A stretch of 64,000 nt of DNA from Haematobia irritans. Taxonomy: Eukaryota > Arthropoda > Insecta > Diptera > Muscidae. Below are positions 12,121-21,931 of the stretch, one piece after another. The notes below the pieces were generated by a model that made no database searches, was not told the origin of the DNA, and saw nothing but the letters and a program-made list of their open reading frames with translations. A program made the position numbers and the translations under genes. Numbering within the stretch: the first letter of the stretch is position 1; every line of letters begins with the position of its first letter. Where the stretch lies: positions 270,624,070 to 270,688,069 of the forward strand of contig NC_134397.1 in NCBI RefSeq assembly GCF_050003625.1, read 5' to 3'.

Positions 12121-12335
12121 TTGCAGTGGCGGTGGCCTTCTTCTTGTGCTGGGCTCCATTTCATGCACAACGTTTGATGGCTGTGTATGGCTCAACATCG
12201 GGCATACAATCGGATATCTTTAATAACATCTTTCATGTTCTGGATTACACATCAGCCGTGTTGTATTTTCTATCGACCTGTATAAATCCATTGCTATACA
12301 ATTTGATGAGTCACAAATTCCGGGAAGCATTCAAG
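12121..12335 (+). CDS. Neuropeptide GPCR (pyrokinin/neuromedin-U-type), TM6-TM7 exon
   Basis: Internal coding exon of a class A G-protein-coupled receptor acting at the plasma membrane. The acceptor is a polypyrimidine tract ending TTTACAG at 12120; the donor is AAG/GTATGG at 12335/12336. The reading frame (GCA at 12123) gives TM6 with FFLCWAPFHAQR (the CWxP toggle motif), extracellular loop 3, TM7 ending NPLLYN (NPxxY activation motif) and helix 8 SHKFREAF. The exon enters with two bases completing a split codon and leaves in phase 0. Conserved residues and the SHKFREAFKVTL junction best fit insect pyrokinin receptors (PK1-R/PK2-R type); a capa or other PRXamide receptor is the main alternative. 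TM1-TM5 must be encoded upstream, outside the window. Confidence 0.85.
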
Positions 12336-12751
12336 GTATGGCTAAGCGAGAAAACAACGCTCACTGAACATGCAAATCTCTAACATTCTACACTTGTTTC
12401 TTTTCCTTTCTTTCTTTCGACTCTTTATCTTTTTGCTCATCCCAAAAACTAATCTTTCACCATGCATTATGGAATTGGATACTAACATAACTAACTTGGA
12501 ATAAAATTCAAAATTTTTCAACCTATTATCGCCATCATCATTATCCTACACCATTGATGCCATTAATGCCTCCAACTTTTATCATCTAATGTTTGCCTAC
12601 TTCCGTTTCCTCTAACCACCACACATCGTCCACACTTCCTTTGCTGAACAATTTTTTTTATACGATTGTATGTCCGTGTGTGTTTTTCTCCCACTCTCTC
12701 TCTGGTTTGGTTTCTCTTCTCTCGCCCGTGTGTATATGTGTATCATTGCAG
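12336..12751 (+). other. Intron between the last two receptor exons
   Basis: A 416-bp intron with donor GTATGG at 12336 and acceptor TATCATTGCAG ending at 12751, preceded by a long CT-rich tract (12690-12725). The phase is 0 on both sides, so the join AAG|GTT ACC reads FREAFK-VTLARQF. If the intron is retained, the frame runs 15 codons past the junction to a TAA at 12381-12383, giving a short alternative C-terminus. Confidence 0.8.
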
Positions 12752-13942
12752 GTTACCTTGGCTCGTCAATTCTTCTCGGGTGGCAAAAATCAAACACAAA
12801 ATCACAATTACTCTGCTCTAATGAGACATGGCAATGGATCGCTACGTCTACATCATACCACGGTGAATAATAATGCCCTTGAGCACTATAGCTCTTATCG
12901 TGTTGTCCAATTGCAATTTCGTGACCCAAGCCATCATCTTTCTCTACAGGATAGCATAAGGACGACAACCACAACGACAACCATTAACAGTGCAAGTGGA
13001 GGAAGTGGAAGCTGCAGCGTTGGTGGAGGCGGTGCAGCCAGCTATAGTGTTACTGGCAATGGAGGTGTGGGTGGACGCGGAGGAGGCGGTAGTGACAGTG
13101 CTAATTCAACTCTTCGTAGTGCACATAATCATGGACCTAATAGTGTACGAAATTCCCAGTATAGAGGACGTTGTGTATCCATGGGCTCCCAATCTACTTT
13201 GGGTCCCAACACCCCAGCCCACCATCGAATGTTACAGACACAAATCTCTCAACTGTCATCGTTGGGCGATGCTAACTCTCTGCTGGAATGTGATATAGCC
13301 ACAGGTGGATCGAGTAATTGCCGTTTGAAGAGTATGCGGCGCCAGCGATCAAGGGGGAATGAAGATTGCTTATCAATCGATTCCTCGCATGTCCCTTTGT
13401 GGCGGGACAGCAATCCACGTAGCGTGTCAATGCATGAAACAGAGTTGTACGCAAAACCCGTGGGTCCCAATATAATGGCTGCCACTTTGGTGGCCACACA
13501 ACCTATACAGCCTATGAATTCCATAGCGGAGCTGAGTATAGACCGACCCACACGTTCCAGACTAAAACTATCACGTATTATTACCCGTCGTCCAGATGAT
13601 GCCTTCGTGGTACAATCCATACCCCGTGTGGGGCTCATGAAGCCCCAATATAAAATGGACCGATCATCGAGAACTCTCAACTCCCTGGCGGATAAATTTA
13701 AATGGCGTACAAAACGAAAACTATCCCATAAGCGACCAGCTTCCAGTCCCACCAAAGACAGTTACAATACCATCGAATCTCTAGGTCCTATGAATAAAAC
13801 AACGCCAACAACTGCTCTCATGAAGGTGGTCTATACAACATCGACGGCACCAATTACGGAATTGGATACGAGTCCTGGTGACCTTACTTGTCATCATCAT
13901 TCGGATACATCATTGGCTTATAGGTCACCGCATGCCTTATGA
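12752..13942 (+). CDS. Neuropeptide GPCR, last coding exon (cytoplasmic tail)
   Basis: 396 codons plus TGA at 13940-13942, in frame with the exon at 12121-12335. It starts VTLARQF, completing helix 8, followed by a tail rich in Ser, Asn, Thr and Gly. A Gly/Ser-rich run of about 40 residues lies near 13000-13100, and basic clusters (KFKWRTKRK region near 13690) lie before the end. The tail ends SPHAL. Tails this long are unusual for the family but are known for some fly receptors. The many Ser/Thr residues suggest phosphorylation and arrestin control (inference). The open frame extends upstream of 12752 only because the intron lacks stops; the ATG at 12593 should not be used as a start. The Gly-rich linker is the least constrained part. 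Confidence 0.8.
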   Translation, partial: VTLARQFFSGGKNQTQNHNYSALMRHGNGSLRLHHTTVNNNALEHYSSYRVVQLQFRDPSHHLSLQDSIRTTTTTTTINSASGGSGSCSVGGGGAASYSVTGNGGVGGRGGGGSDSANSTLRSAHNHGPNSVRNSQYRGRCVSMGSQSTLGPNTPAHHRMLQTQISQLSSLGDANSLLECDIATGGSSNCRLKSMRRQRSRGNEDCLSIDSSHVPLWRDSNPRSVSMHETELYAKPVGPNIMAATLVATQPIQPMNSIAELSIDRPTRSRLKLSRIITRRPDDAFVVQSIPRVGLMKPQYKMDRSSRTLNSLADKFKWRTKRKLSHKRPASSPTKDSYNTIESLGPMNKTTPTTALMKVVYTTSTAPITELDTSPGDLTCHHHSDTSLAYRSPHAL

Positions 13943-14586
13943 TGACATGCTAATGATTTCTCTTTACTAAGAGTGGTCGAGTGTCATGGTGATGGTGAAA
14001 TTGCAGGAACCCAAAGAGCAGCTAATGCAACTGCAGGTATTGGTGGAGTAATGGTATCCACTGCCTTCTCTAATGACATGGAGATGAACAAAGAGAAAGT
14101 CGTTGTCGTCGAAGAAGTAGCGGACGAGGAAGAAGAAGAACTGGAAATGAATCAATTTAGATAAGACTGCATAAAGAACACATAAAGTAAGGAAACAAAA
14201 AAACGAAACACAAATAAACACAATATCTCCTCCACACACTCAAACACACACACACACACACACACAAAAGTTAATACCAATACACCATTGTTGATTCATA
14301 TAAAACAGTAGGAGATATACAGACAAATATAAATGAGAAAACATTAAAATGATTGCACAGTGATTATGAAAGTGAAGTGAATACTCTTAGCGATTCTTTT
14401 TCTACAAAAATTGATTTTCTCCACTAAGATAAGTTGAAGGAATCTTTAAAAGGGGTCATTAGCATAGTAGCAAAGCAAAAAAGCAAACATTATTCCTTTT
14501 TTGTTCAAATAGTTATTCTCTTGTCGAACCTATAATACAAGATTTATAAATTGAAATAAACCAATGAAAATATAAAATTTAATAAA
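13943..14586 (+). promoter_or_regulatory. Receptor 3' UTR with polyadenylation signals
   Basis: Sequence after the TGA at 13942. AATAAA hexamers occur at 14555-14560 and 14581-14586, the most likely 3' end signals; an earlier AATAAA-like run is at 14213. A CA microsatellite is at 14243-14266. An open frame at 13973-14164 (acidic Glu-rich) is in a different frame and has no splice signals linking it, so I treat it as UTR. Confidence 0.55.
14243..14266. repeat. (CA)n microsatellite
   Basis: An uninterrupted CA dinucleotide run of about 12 units in the receptor 3' UTR. Confidence 0.9.
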
Positions 14587-15161
14587 GCCTGCAACGAACA
14601 GCTTAAACTTATGACAGAGGGTTTAATTAGGCCAAAGCAAAAAATAAGAATAAATCGAAATTAGTATCCACCCCAAAAATTCCAAATTTTAATAGAAGAA
14701 AATTAATTTAACATATGTATTCTAAATCCTAAAATCTATATGCACTCTCGAGCAATTACATTTTGTTTCTAGAAGATTTTCCGTAATATGTAATTTTGGT
14801 GTCCTAATATAATTTTTCAGTTTAAAGAGGAACTTTTGGCGCAGAAATGATCGTTATAATTTAAAAATAAGTATATACGGCATTAAGTTCAGCCGGGCCG
14901 ATTAAATACAATCAATCAAGATCAGTGTTGCCAGTATTAGGGATTTTTTCCTAAATTGGGGATATTTTATCGTGGATGAGGCCTAAAATTTTGAGTTGGG
15001 GACTTAGGGATTTGGTGGCGAAATTCCATAATTTTGGGGATTTTTCGAAATCCGTTTATTATAATAAATCAGGTTTGCAATAATGATTTTCATTTTAAAC
15101 TTAGTTTATTACTACCAAAGACAATAAACTTTAGGAAGATAGGAAATTGGCTTGCGTCATA
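14587..15161. other. Intergenic stretch with a small 'TGTTGCCAGTATT' repeat
   Basis: No gene is seen. At about 14930-15060 a segment starts TGTTGCCAGTATTAGGGAT and is rich in TTGGGGA. A related segment, reversed at its boundary (ATACTGGCAACA), lies at about 62590-62676, so this is a small dispersed repeat of unknown class. Confidence 0.4.
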
Positions 15162-15676
15162 CACTAAAAAAAATATTGTCGTGAGGTCAAAGATTTCATG
15201 TCTTTAAAATACGAATGCAAATTTTGCTTAGCATAGAAGACGCATTTCTCTAGTATAAAGTTTTTTACCTTGACCAAAGGTCGATAAACTTTTCAACGAA
15301 GTCGTATTGTCCTTATAATTAAGTGATTTGATTTAAAAATGGATATCATAACATGAAAGAAAATTTTTTTGGGGTAAGGTCAACTTGACTTTAATAATTT
15401 TGAAAAAATCTTTAAATTTAATGAAATTATCTTTCAATTTTTTGTCTTTTTGCATCTTGACTACAAAGCAAAAAATCGTTCAAATATAGGACATGTTTTT
15501 CAATACTTTATTTTAAAGACTTTTTTACTTGAAACGCAGCATAATTTCTACTAGAAGTCGAGTCTTAATTTGGAAAATAAAGTCGTCGTTAACTTGTTTT
15601 TAAAGGACTTTGATAGCATATGACGAAAAAAACTGAAAAACCGAAAAATTAAAATTTGTTTCCTAGAAGCAAGTAC

Positions 15677-18288
15677 TGTTATGTAACGTACAAAGTAATC
15701 TGTCGATACTTTAAATTTTTCGATATATCCAAAACTCATTTGGACTCCTTAAAGAAAGTCAAGCACTTGAAGACGATGGGAGCCATAAATTGCTAGCGAT
15801 CAGTCGAAAAAGGCGGGGTTCTTGTCCTCAAATGCTTGCCTCGGATACATACACACATTTTTTATATAGACTCCTTAATTAAATCTTACCACAAATTTGA
15901 AATGGACCTGCACAACCAAAAAAAAAAAACAAAAACAACAAAACCCCGGTATGGTTGTAAAATTATGAGATCAGAGAAAACAAAGTATCGATCAGAATCC
16001 ATTTAGATATTTAAATGAATCTCTTGATGGAAGGAGATTCTCGCCTCATAACCCGCGCCAGCCTATTCCTACGGGCGAATCAAAAAAAAAATATTTTAGG
16101 AACCCACGATAAGTTCATCTTAACCCATCAATCCATAAGGGAAACAAAAGGGATTTTTCTTAGAAATTCATGATAAACAAATTTATGGTTTATTTCAAAT
16201 CATAATAATATTTTCTTATAAGGATAGATAGAAACAAAAATAAAAAAAAGGTAAATTACTGCTTAGATAAATTAATTCTATTATTTCTATGATAGAGAAT
16301 TTTATTTACTTTTAGATCAATTTTCGTGACACAAAAATATGGAAAGAATAGATTAGGATCTAGTCTAATGTTTCAACGATTTCAATTAAGTTTATTATTA
16401 TTAGTTTTCCGGATACTAGTTTATAGCCCTTAAGAAAAACAAATAATCTATAATTCACTAATACCAAAAATTATGAGAAAAAAGTTAAGGGCTGAGCTAA
16501 TGTCGTCTCTAGGTATTCGTAGTATTACGACGTCTATTTGAATTCAATTTATATTAATCACAAACCATTTTGCAGATCTTCGAAAAAAAATTAATTCGCG
16601 TGAATTTAAAAACAACATTCTAAGGTCCAATCTAATGTCGCTTCTACACAACGTTTACTCAAATATTTTCTTTTTTTTTTTTTCTTGGATATTCATTCAT
16701 ACGATTTTTACTTTACTCATTGACTTTTTCTTGGACTAAGGAGGGCAAATGATATTAAAGATATGTAGCAAAACAAAAAATTTAAATAGAATCCACAACT
16801 TTAAAAGTAATAAAACATAAAGATGGGCGAAAGCAAAATCAATGGGAATAAGAAAAAAAACAACAACTACAAAAACGTAGTATTCTTTTTTTTTCTTATA
16901 GTTTTATAGTACTCATCTCCCATTCATAAATCACTTGCTCCCCTTTTCCTCTTCTCCACCATGAATGAGTATAGACATGTGATCAAAATTATCAATGATT
17001 CTTTTTGTACTCACCAATCATATATCCAACGAAGAGGCCTCAGCGTTGATGACGATTGTGGCTGTGATTTTGATTATTAGTAAAAATTGAGTATGAATGA
17101 AATTGTAGGCAAAGCTGTCACATTCGTGGTAATTTGAATAAGTACACTTTCGCGCGATTAGACATTAGATATAAACCTGGCCAAAGTTAATAAAGAAATG
17201 ACTTTGTTTTTCTCAAATGATTTTTTTCTTTTCCCATGCTCTAAATTCCATGTGGTTCTTAGTTAAATTTGCAAATTTCTGGCAATATTGTTGTTGTAGT
17301 TGATTTGGTATATCAGCTTTTCTTTCATCTTAAAAAAAATCTATGTAGAGTTTTGCGCCAAATATCACGCGTCGGAAAATTTCGAAGTGGTACATCGACA
17401 AATTTTAGCTTGAATTATCCGAAATCGCTAATTCAAAGGTAGTGGCAGTGTGATATGTCTCCAAGCAAGTTATTTGATGGTTGAAGTCGTCATTGGTCTG
17501 GGGCAGTAGGAAAAACGCAGCCCTGGCCCGCAGACCTTCGAAGGTTGGTGTCTTCCTGATTCTTTCGCAAACCTTTCTCCAACACGTGATGCGATACGAT
17601 CAAAAGGGAGTCTAATGAAATGGATGTATTTAACACCAAAATTATAAAATTATTTTTGGGCTAAATTCTTACCCCGGAGGATTCCAATAATGATTTTGGG
17701 TGAATGGAATTTTTCCACCAATTTAATGAAAAAAATTGTAGTCTCTCAATGCAATAATATTTCTTGGATAGAATTTAATTTTTTTTTATAATTTTTTACT
17801 TTGCCGGAATGTCGGAATTTTTTGTACGCAGAATTTATTATTAAACTGTAGAACTTGCAATTTAATAAAAATTTGGAAAAAAATTGGAATTTTATTTTAA
17901 GACTTCAAGACAGAATTTCTGGGCTAAACCACGAGTTATGCGGTTACTGTCTAGTTATAAATGTTACTCTCGATGTGTTCTCTTTGAAGTGTGGCACAAA
18001 AAGGAAGTTTAAACTTCGCTCTTCTCCCGACAAAGCTAGGCAAGTCAGAAAAAAATGAATCGATGTTCAAAAGACAATTGAGCCCGATAACACTGTAGGC
18101 AGCTATCATATAACTAGAAATAAATTCCGATAAAAAAAATGCCTAAATAAGAAGAGCAAAAGTACCTAAATGAAAAGCAATTTTTAGTTGCTATTTTGGT
18201 AGAAAGTTGAAGGTATGAGAATATTGTTTTGGGGAAATATTATTGATTTTTCTCTTTTTCTGACTACAAAAAAAAATCGTTCATTACA
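15677..18288 (-). repeat. 3' LTR of the gypsy-class element
   Basis: 2612 bp, bounded by TG...CA in element orientation (starting TGTAATGAACG, ending CATAACA). Identical to 23477-26088 except for one substitution seen. The plus-strand open frame at 17855-18058 is antisense to the element, is repeated in the other LTR and has no support as a gene. Confidence 0.95.
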
Positions 18289-18364
18289 AACTGGATAATA
18301 TTACACCTTGGTGTCAAATATTAGACTGAAAACAACGATTTTTATAAATATATCAGAATATATA

Positions 18365-21300
18365 CTAGAGCCTCATGTCTTTGGCATGATACGTACCTAA
18401 AAGTTTGCCATTCAAATCCTCCAAAATATAATAGTGGGATCCTACTTTCTCCCTAACTTTCGCCTTGACAAAAAGAGGTGCTAATTTACTATTGAATCGT
18501 TTTTCAAAGTTACTTTGGACGAAGTTTCGCCTAAGTACTTCTTGTCCAACTTTAAAGCACTGAGGTCTCGCTCTTAAATTATATTGTTTTTGGCTTTGTT
18601 CAAAAGACTCTTTGATATGTTTTTGTAAATCCTTTCTTATTAACTGTAGTTTATCATCGCGTGATAATTGACAACTTGGCTCCTCTAAAAGTTTTAAATT
18701 TCGCAAAAACTGGTATGATGACCCGTGCGTTATCATATCGAAACCAAATACTGCATGGTAAGGATTGTTTTGGATTGAAGTATGCCAAGAATTTCTTAGA
18801 GCGCAATTTATCGCACTGAGTTTTTCATCCCAACCTGTATGTGAACCTTTCAGAAATGCCCTTATGCCTGCGATTATTGACCTGTTTACACGCTCTGAGG
18901 CGTTGGATTGGGGTGAATAAAGGGCTGTATATATATGATTTATTCCCAATTTAGTGAAGAATGCATTTAAATCATTCGATTTAAATTGTGACCCATTGTC
19001 ACTCACTATTATTTCGGGGACACCATAGCAATGAAATATCTGACGTTCCAAGTAGTCTTTGATTGCATTGGATGGAAATTTCCGAAGTGGATGTACCCAA
19101 TGAAACTTCGTGAGATGGTCAAGAACAATGAGTAAGCCAATATTGCCTGAGCGACTGCGAGGATAAGGACCGAGGATATCGATATATAACCTCTGAAAAG
19201 GCCGCTCGGACATTGCAGGTTTTCCCATCTCAGGCTTCATTATAAAATTTGGGGCCTTAGTAGATTTGCAAATTTCACAATCTCGGACAAAATTTCTGAC
19301 GTCATGGACAATCCCTGGCCAGAAAAAGTGACGCCTGATGAGGTTCAAAGTTTTATGCATACCGCCATGGGCAGCAATATAAGAATTGTGAAATCTCGAA
19401 ATCAAATCGTTGCGTAAATCGACAGGCACCCAAAGCTTCCAACAAAGCTTTTCATCATCCTCAGTACCATTAAAATGCTCAGTTCTTATATATACAAAAC
19501 GGTCTATTATTTTAATATCGGGGTATTTTTCTGGACTAGAAAGTAATTTACTTTTCAATCTTTCATATTCCGGGGAATTAAAAGAATCTGAATTGAGATC
19601 AATCTCTGGGCCAGAAAACTCAATTGCCGATATTTCATCGTGGTCGATCCTAGATAGGGCATCTGGGACTATATTATCCCTACCTTTGCGAGGACTCACG
19701 TTAAATTTAAAGGCCTGAAGCTTCAGGGCCCATCGAGCTAACCGTCCACTCAAGTTAGGTTGCCTCATTAGCCAAACCAAACTTGAGTGGTCGGTTATGA
19801 CCTCGAATTCCTGCAACTCTAGATAACATCTGAACTTTTGAATGGCTTCTACAGCGGCGAGGCATTCCCTCTCTGTAACGCTGTAGTTTCTCTGAGCCGA
19901 ATTTAGTTTCTTGCTCATAAAAGCTACAGGTCGTTCGATGTTATCTGAGTCCAGCTGAACCAATACGGCGCCGATTCCGTAATCGCTCGCATCACAATGT
20001 ACGAAAAATTTTTTACTGAAATCGGGGTTAATTAAAATTGGCGAAGAGCTAAGAAGAGATTTAATTTTTTCAAATGCGATCTGGGCCCCTGATGTCCAAG
20101 AGAATTTCTTTTTCGTCGACAACAATTCGGTTATCGGAAAAACTACTGTTGAGAAATTTTCAATAAATCTCCGATACCAGCCGGCAAGGCCTAAAAATCC
20201 TCGCACCTGCTTGAGATTTTTCGGAGTGGGCCAATCTCGGATTGCACTGACTTTATCTGGGTCCGTAGTGATGCCCCCATTGCCTATCACGTATCCGAGA
20301 TATTTCACTTTCGTGACACAAAATTGGCTCTTATTGATATTTAAGGTTAAATTTGCCTTTTTAAATTGTTCTGCAATTCGAACCAGAACTGCCAAATGCT
20401 GAGAAAAATCTTCCGAGACAATGATCAAATCATCGAGATACCCAAAGACGCACATTTTCAGATCGGGAGGGATTATTTGGTCCATTAATCGGCACATTGT
20501 CTGAGGGGCATTGCACAGTCCGAATGGCATGACCACAAACTGATAGAGTGGTCTACCAGGGACTGTGAATGCCGTCAGTGCTTTGGCCTCCTCAGACAAA
20601 CCGATCTGCCAATATGCGTCTTTGAGATCTAATTTCGAAATTAAATTAGCCCTCGGAAGGCGCGCAAAAATCCCTTCAATGGAAGGTAAAGGGTATGCGT
20701 CTTTAATTGTAACCGCATTTACCTTCCTAGCATCTAAACAAAGGCGTATCTTATTTGGCTTTACCACCATCCGCATCGGGGAACTCCAGGGGGAGTTTGA
20801 TGGTTCGATTACCCCTAAAGATAACATCCTGTCTATCTCTGTGAAAATAAGTTTCTCCACAGCGGGAGAAACGGGATAATATCTTTGTTTAATGGGTTTT
20901 GTTTGGCCGACATCAATATCATGCTTTATCAGGGTAGTGCGACCTAAACCCTGTTTATCAAAATTAGGAAATAATTCTATGACTGCATTAAGCTGACATT
21001 TTTGGGTAGGAGTGAGAGGACAGAAATTTGCATCATCTTTTTGAAACGGAGTAGACTTATCTTCGGACAATTTTTCAATTGGTTCTTGAAATATTGAATC
21101 TTCGGACGGACAGACAGAAAAAACAGATTTGTCGACAATATCACTTGTTGCTAAAATATTTGGTATTAATTTAAAGCATTTCCAAAAATCAATACCCAAG
21201 ATTAAACGTTGGGATATTGAAGGAATTATAAATATATTCAATGGACTGGTAACAGCTTTGAAAGTAACATTGACTGAAAGCCATCCTATTACTTTTTGTT

Positions 21301-21919
21301 CCTTGCCATCCGCCGTGTTGACATATGATTTACATTTCGTAAAACAAGGAAAGCGAGTGAAGTTTTCTAGGGCCAAATCTGCCCCTATACAACTTACACT
21401 AGCCCCTGTGTCCAAAAGGCCATATTCCGAAAATTCTAAAAATTTTACCTTTGCGTAGTAACGCTGATCTTTTGGATTGCTAACAATAGCTGATATCAAA
21501 AGCTTTGAACAAAGCCGAAGATTTTTATAGAATTTTCTCATACGAACAGTATTTCGTTTAGGCTTACGTAAAGTTATACTCTCAACAGAGTCATCCAGAA
21601 AAATTTCATCCCTCCTTGCCTTATAAATTTCCCATCTCTTATGATATGGTAGAAGTGGGTAAATTATCTTGGAACAATCCGTTTCTAAGTTTTTGGAAAA
21701 ATGATTTACATCACGTTTTAAAATAGTCATTCTGGGAGTAATTATTTTATTTGAAATGGGATTTTCCTTTTTACTAAATACATTTTCTGCTGTCAAATTA
21801 TGGCTATTGTTGTCTATGTCGGTAGTGCTATTATCATTATCAGAAAATATTACGTCTGTTCTTTTGATGGAAGTTGTCGCTGGAAGTTTTTTGACTTTCG
21901 TGATTGACACTTGGGACAC
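18365..21919 (-). CDS. pol: Gypsy-class Pol polyprotein (PR-RT-RNaseH-IN)
   Basis: 1184 codons without a break. It supplies the enzymes of reverse transcription and integration. An aspartic protease has DTGAS at about residues 170-174. Reverse transcriptase spans about 340-540 with YLDD at 494-497. RNase H has candidate acids D643, E685, D710 and D753. The integrase zinc domain has H844/H851 and C881/C884. The integrase core has D914, D974 and E1009, a D,D(35)E spacing. All key residues are present, so the enzymes look functional. The first codon here is GTG, after a same-frame TAA four codons upstream, so Pol has no obvious start of its own. It is probably made as a Gag-Pol fusion in the parent element. 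Confidence 0.95.
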   Translation of the reverse strand: MSQVSITKVKKLPATTSIKRTDVIFSDNDNSTTDIDNNSHNLTAENVFSKKENPISNKIITPRMTILKRDVNHFSKNLETDCSKIIYPLLPYHKRWEIYKARRDEIFLDDSVESITLRKPKRNTVRMRKFYKNLRLCSKLLISAIVSNPKDQRYYAKVKFLEFSEYGLLDTGASVSCIGADLALENFTRFPCFTKCKSYVNTADGKEQKVIGWLSVNVTFKAVTSPLNIFIIPSISQRLILGIDFWKCFKLIPNILATSDIVDKSVFSVCPSEDSIFQEPIEKLSEDKSTPFQKDDANFCPLTPTQKCQLNAVIELFPNFDKQGLGRTTLIKHDIDVGQTKPIKQRYYPVSPAVEKLIFTEIDRMLSLGVIEPSNSPWSSPMRMVVKPNKIRLCLDARKVNAVTIKDAYPLPSIEGIFARLPRANLISKLDLKDAYWQIGLSEEAKALTAFTVPGRPLYQFVVMPFGLCNAPQTMCRLMDQIIPPDLKMCVFGYLDDLIIVSEDFSQHLAVLVRIAEQFKKANLTLNINKSQFCVTKVKYLGYVIGNGGITTDPDKVSAIRDWPTPKNLKQVRGFLGLAGWYRRFIENFSTVVFPITELLSTKKKFSWTSGAQIAFEKIKSLLSSSPILINPDFSKKFFVHCDASDYGIGAVLVQLDSDNIERPVAFMSKKLNSAQRNYSVTERECLAAVEAIQKFRCYLELQEFEVITDHSSLVWLMRQPNLSGRLARWALKLQAFKFNVSPRKGRDNIVPDALSRIDHDEISAIEFSGPEIDLNSDSFNSPEYERLKSKLLSSPEKYPDIKIIDRFVYIRTEHFNGTEDDEKLCWKLWVPVDLRNDLISRFHNSYIAAHGGMHKTLNLIRRHFFWPGIVHDVRNFVRDCEICKSTKAPNFIMKPEMGKPAMSERPFQRLYIDILGPYPRSRSGNIGLLIVLDHLTKFHWVHPLRKFPSNAIKDYLERQIFHCYGVPEIIVSDNGSQFKSNDLNAFFTKLGINHIYTALYSPQSNASERVNRSIIAGIRAFLKGSHTGWDEKLSAINCALRNSWHTSIQNNPYHAVFGFDMITHGSSYQFLRNLKLLEEPSCQLSRDDKLQLIRKDLQKHIKESFEQSQKQYNLRARPQCFKVGQEVLRRNFVQSNFEKRFNSKLAPLFVKAKVREKVGSHYYILEDLNGKLLGTYHAKDMRL

Positions 21920-21931
21920 TGTTATAGCATA

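Noticed and set aside
12593..12751. ATG-initiated N-terminus for the 449-codon frame
   Set aside because: This stretch is intron: it ends in a polypyrimidine tract and CAG acceptor, and the join to the upstream exon restores receptor helix 8.
13249..13755. 168-codon open frame on the minus strand
   Set aside because: Shadow of the receptor's last coding exon.
13973..14164. Acidic 63-codon open frame downstream of the receptor stop
   Set aside because: Different frame, no acceptor or donor context supporting an exon; better explained as 3' UTR.
17855..18058. 67-codon open frame, also at 25655-25858
   Set aside because: Lies within both LTRs, antisense to the element, with no domain.
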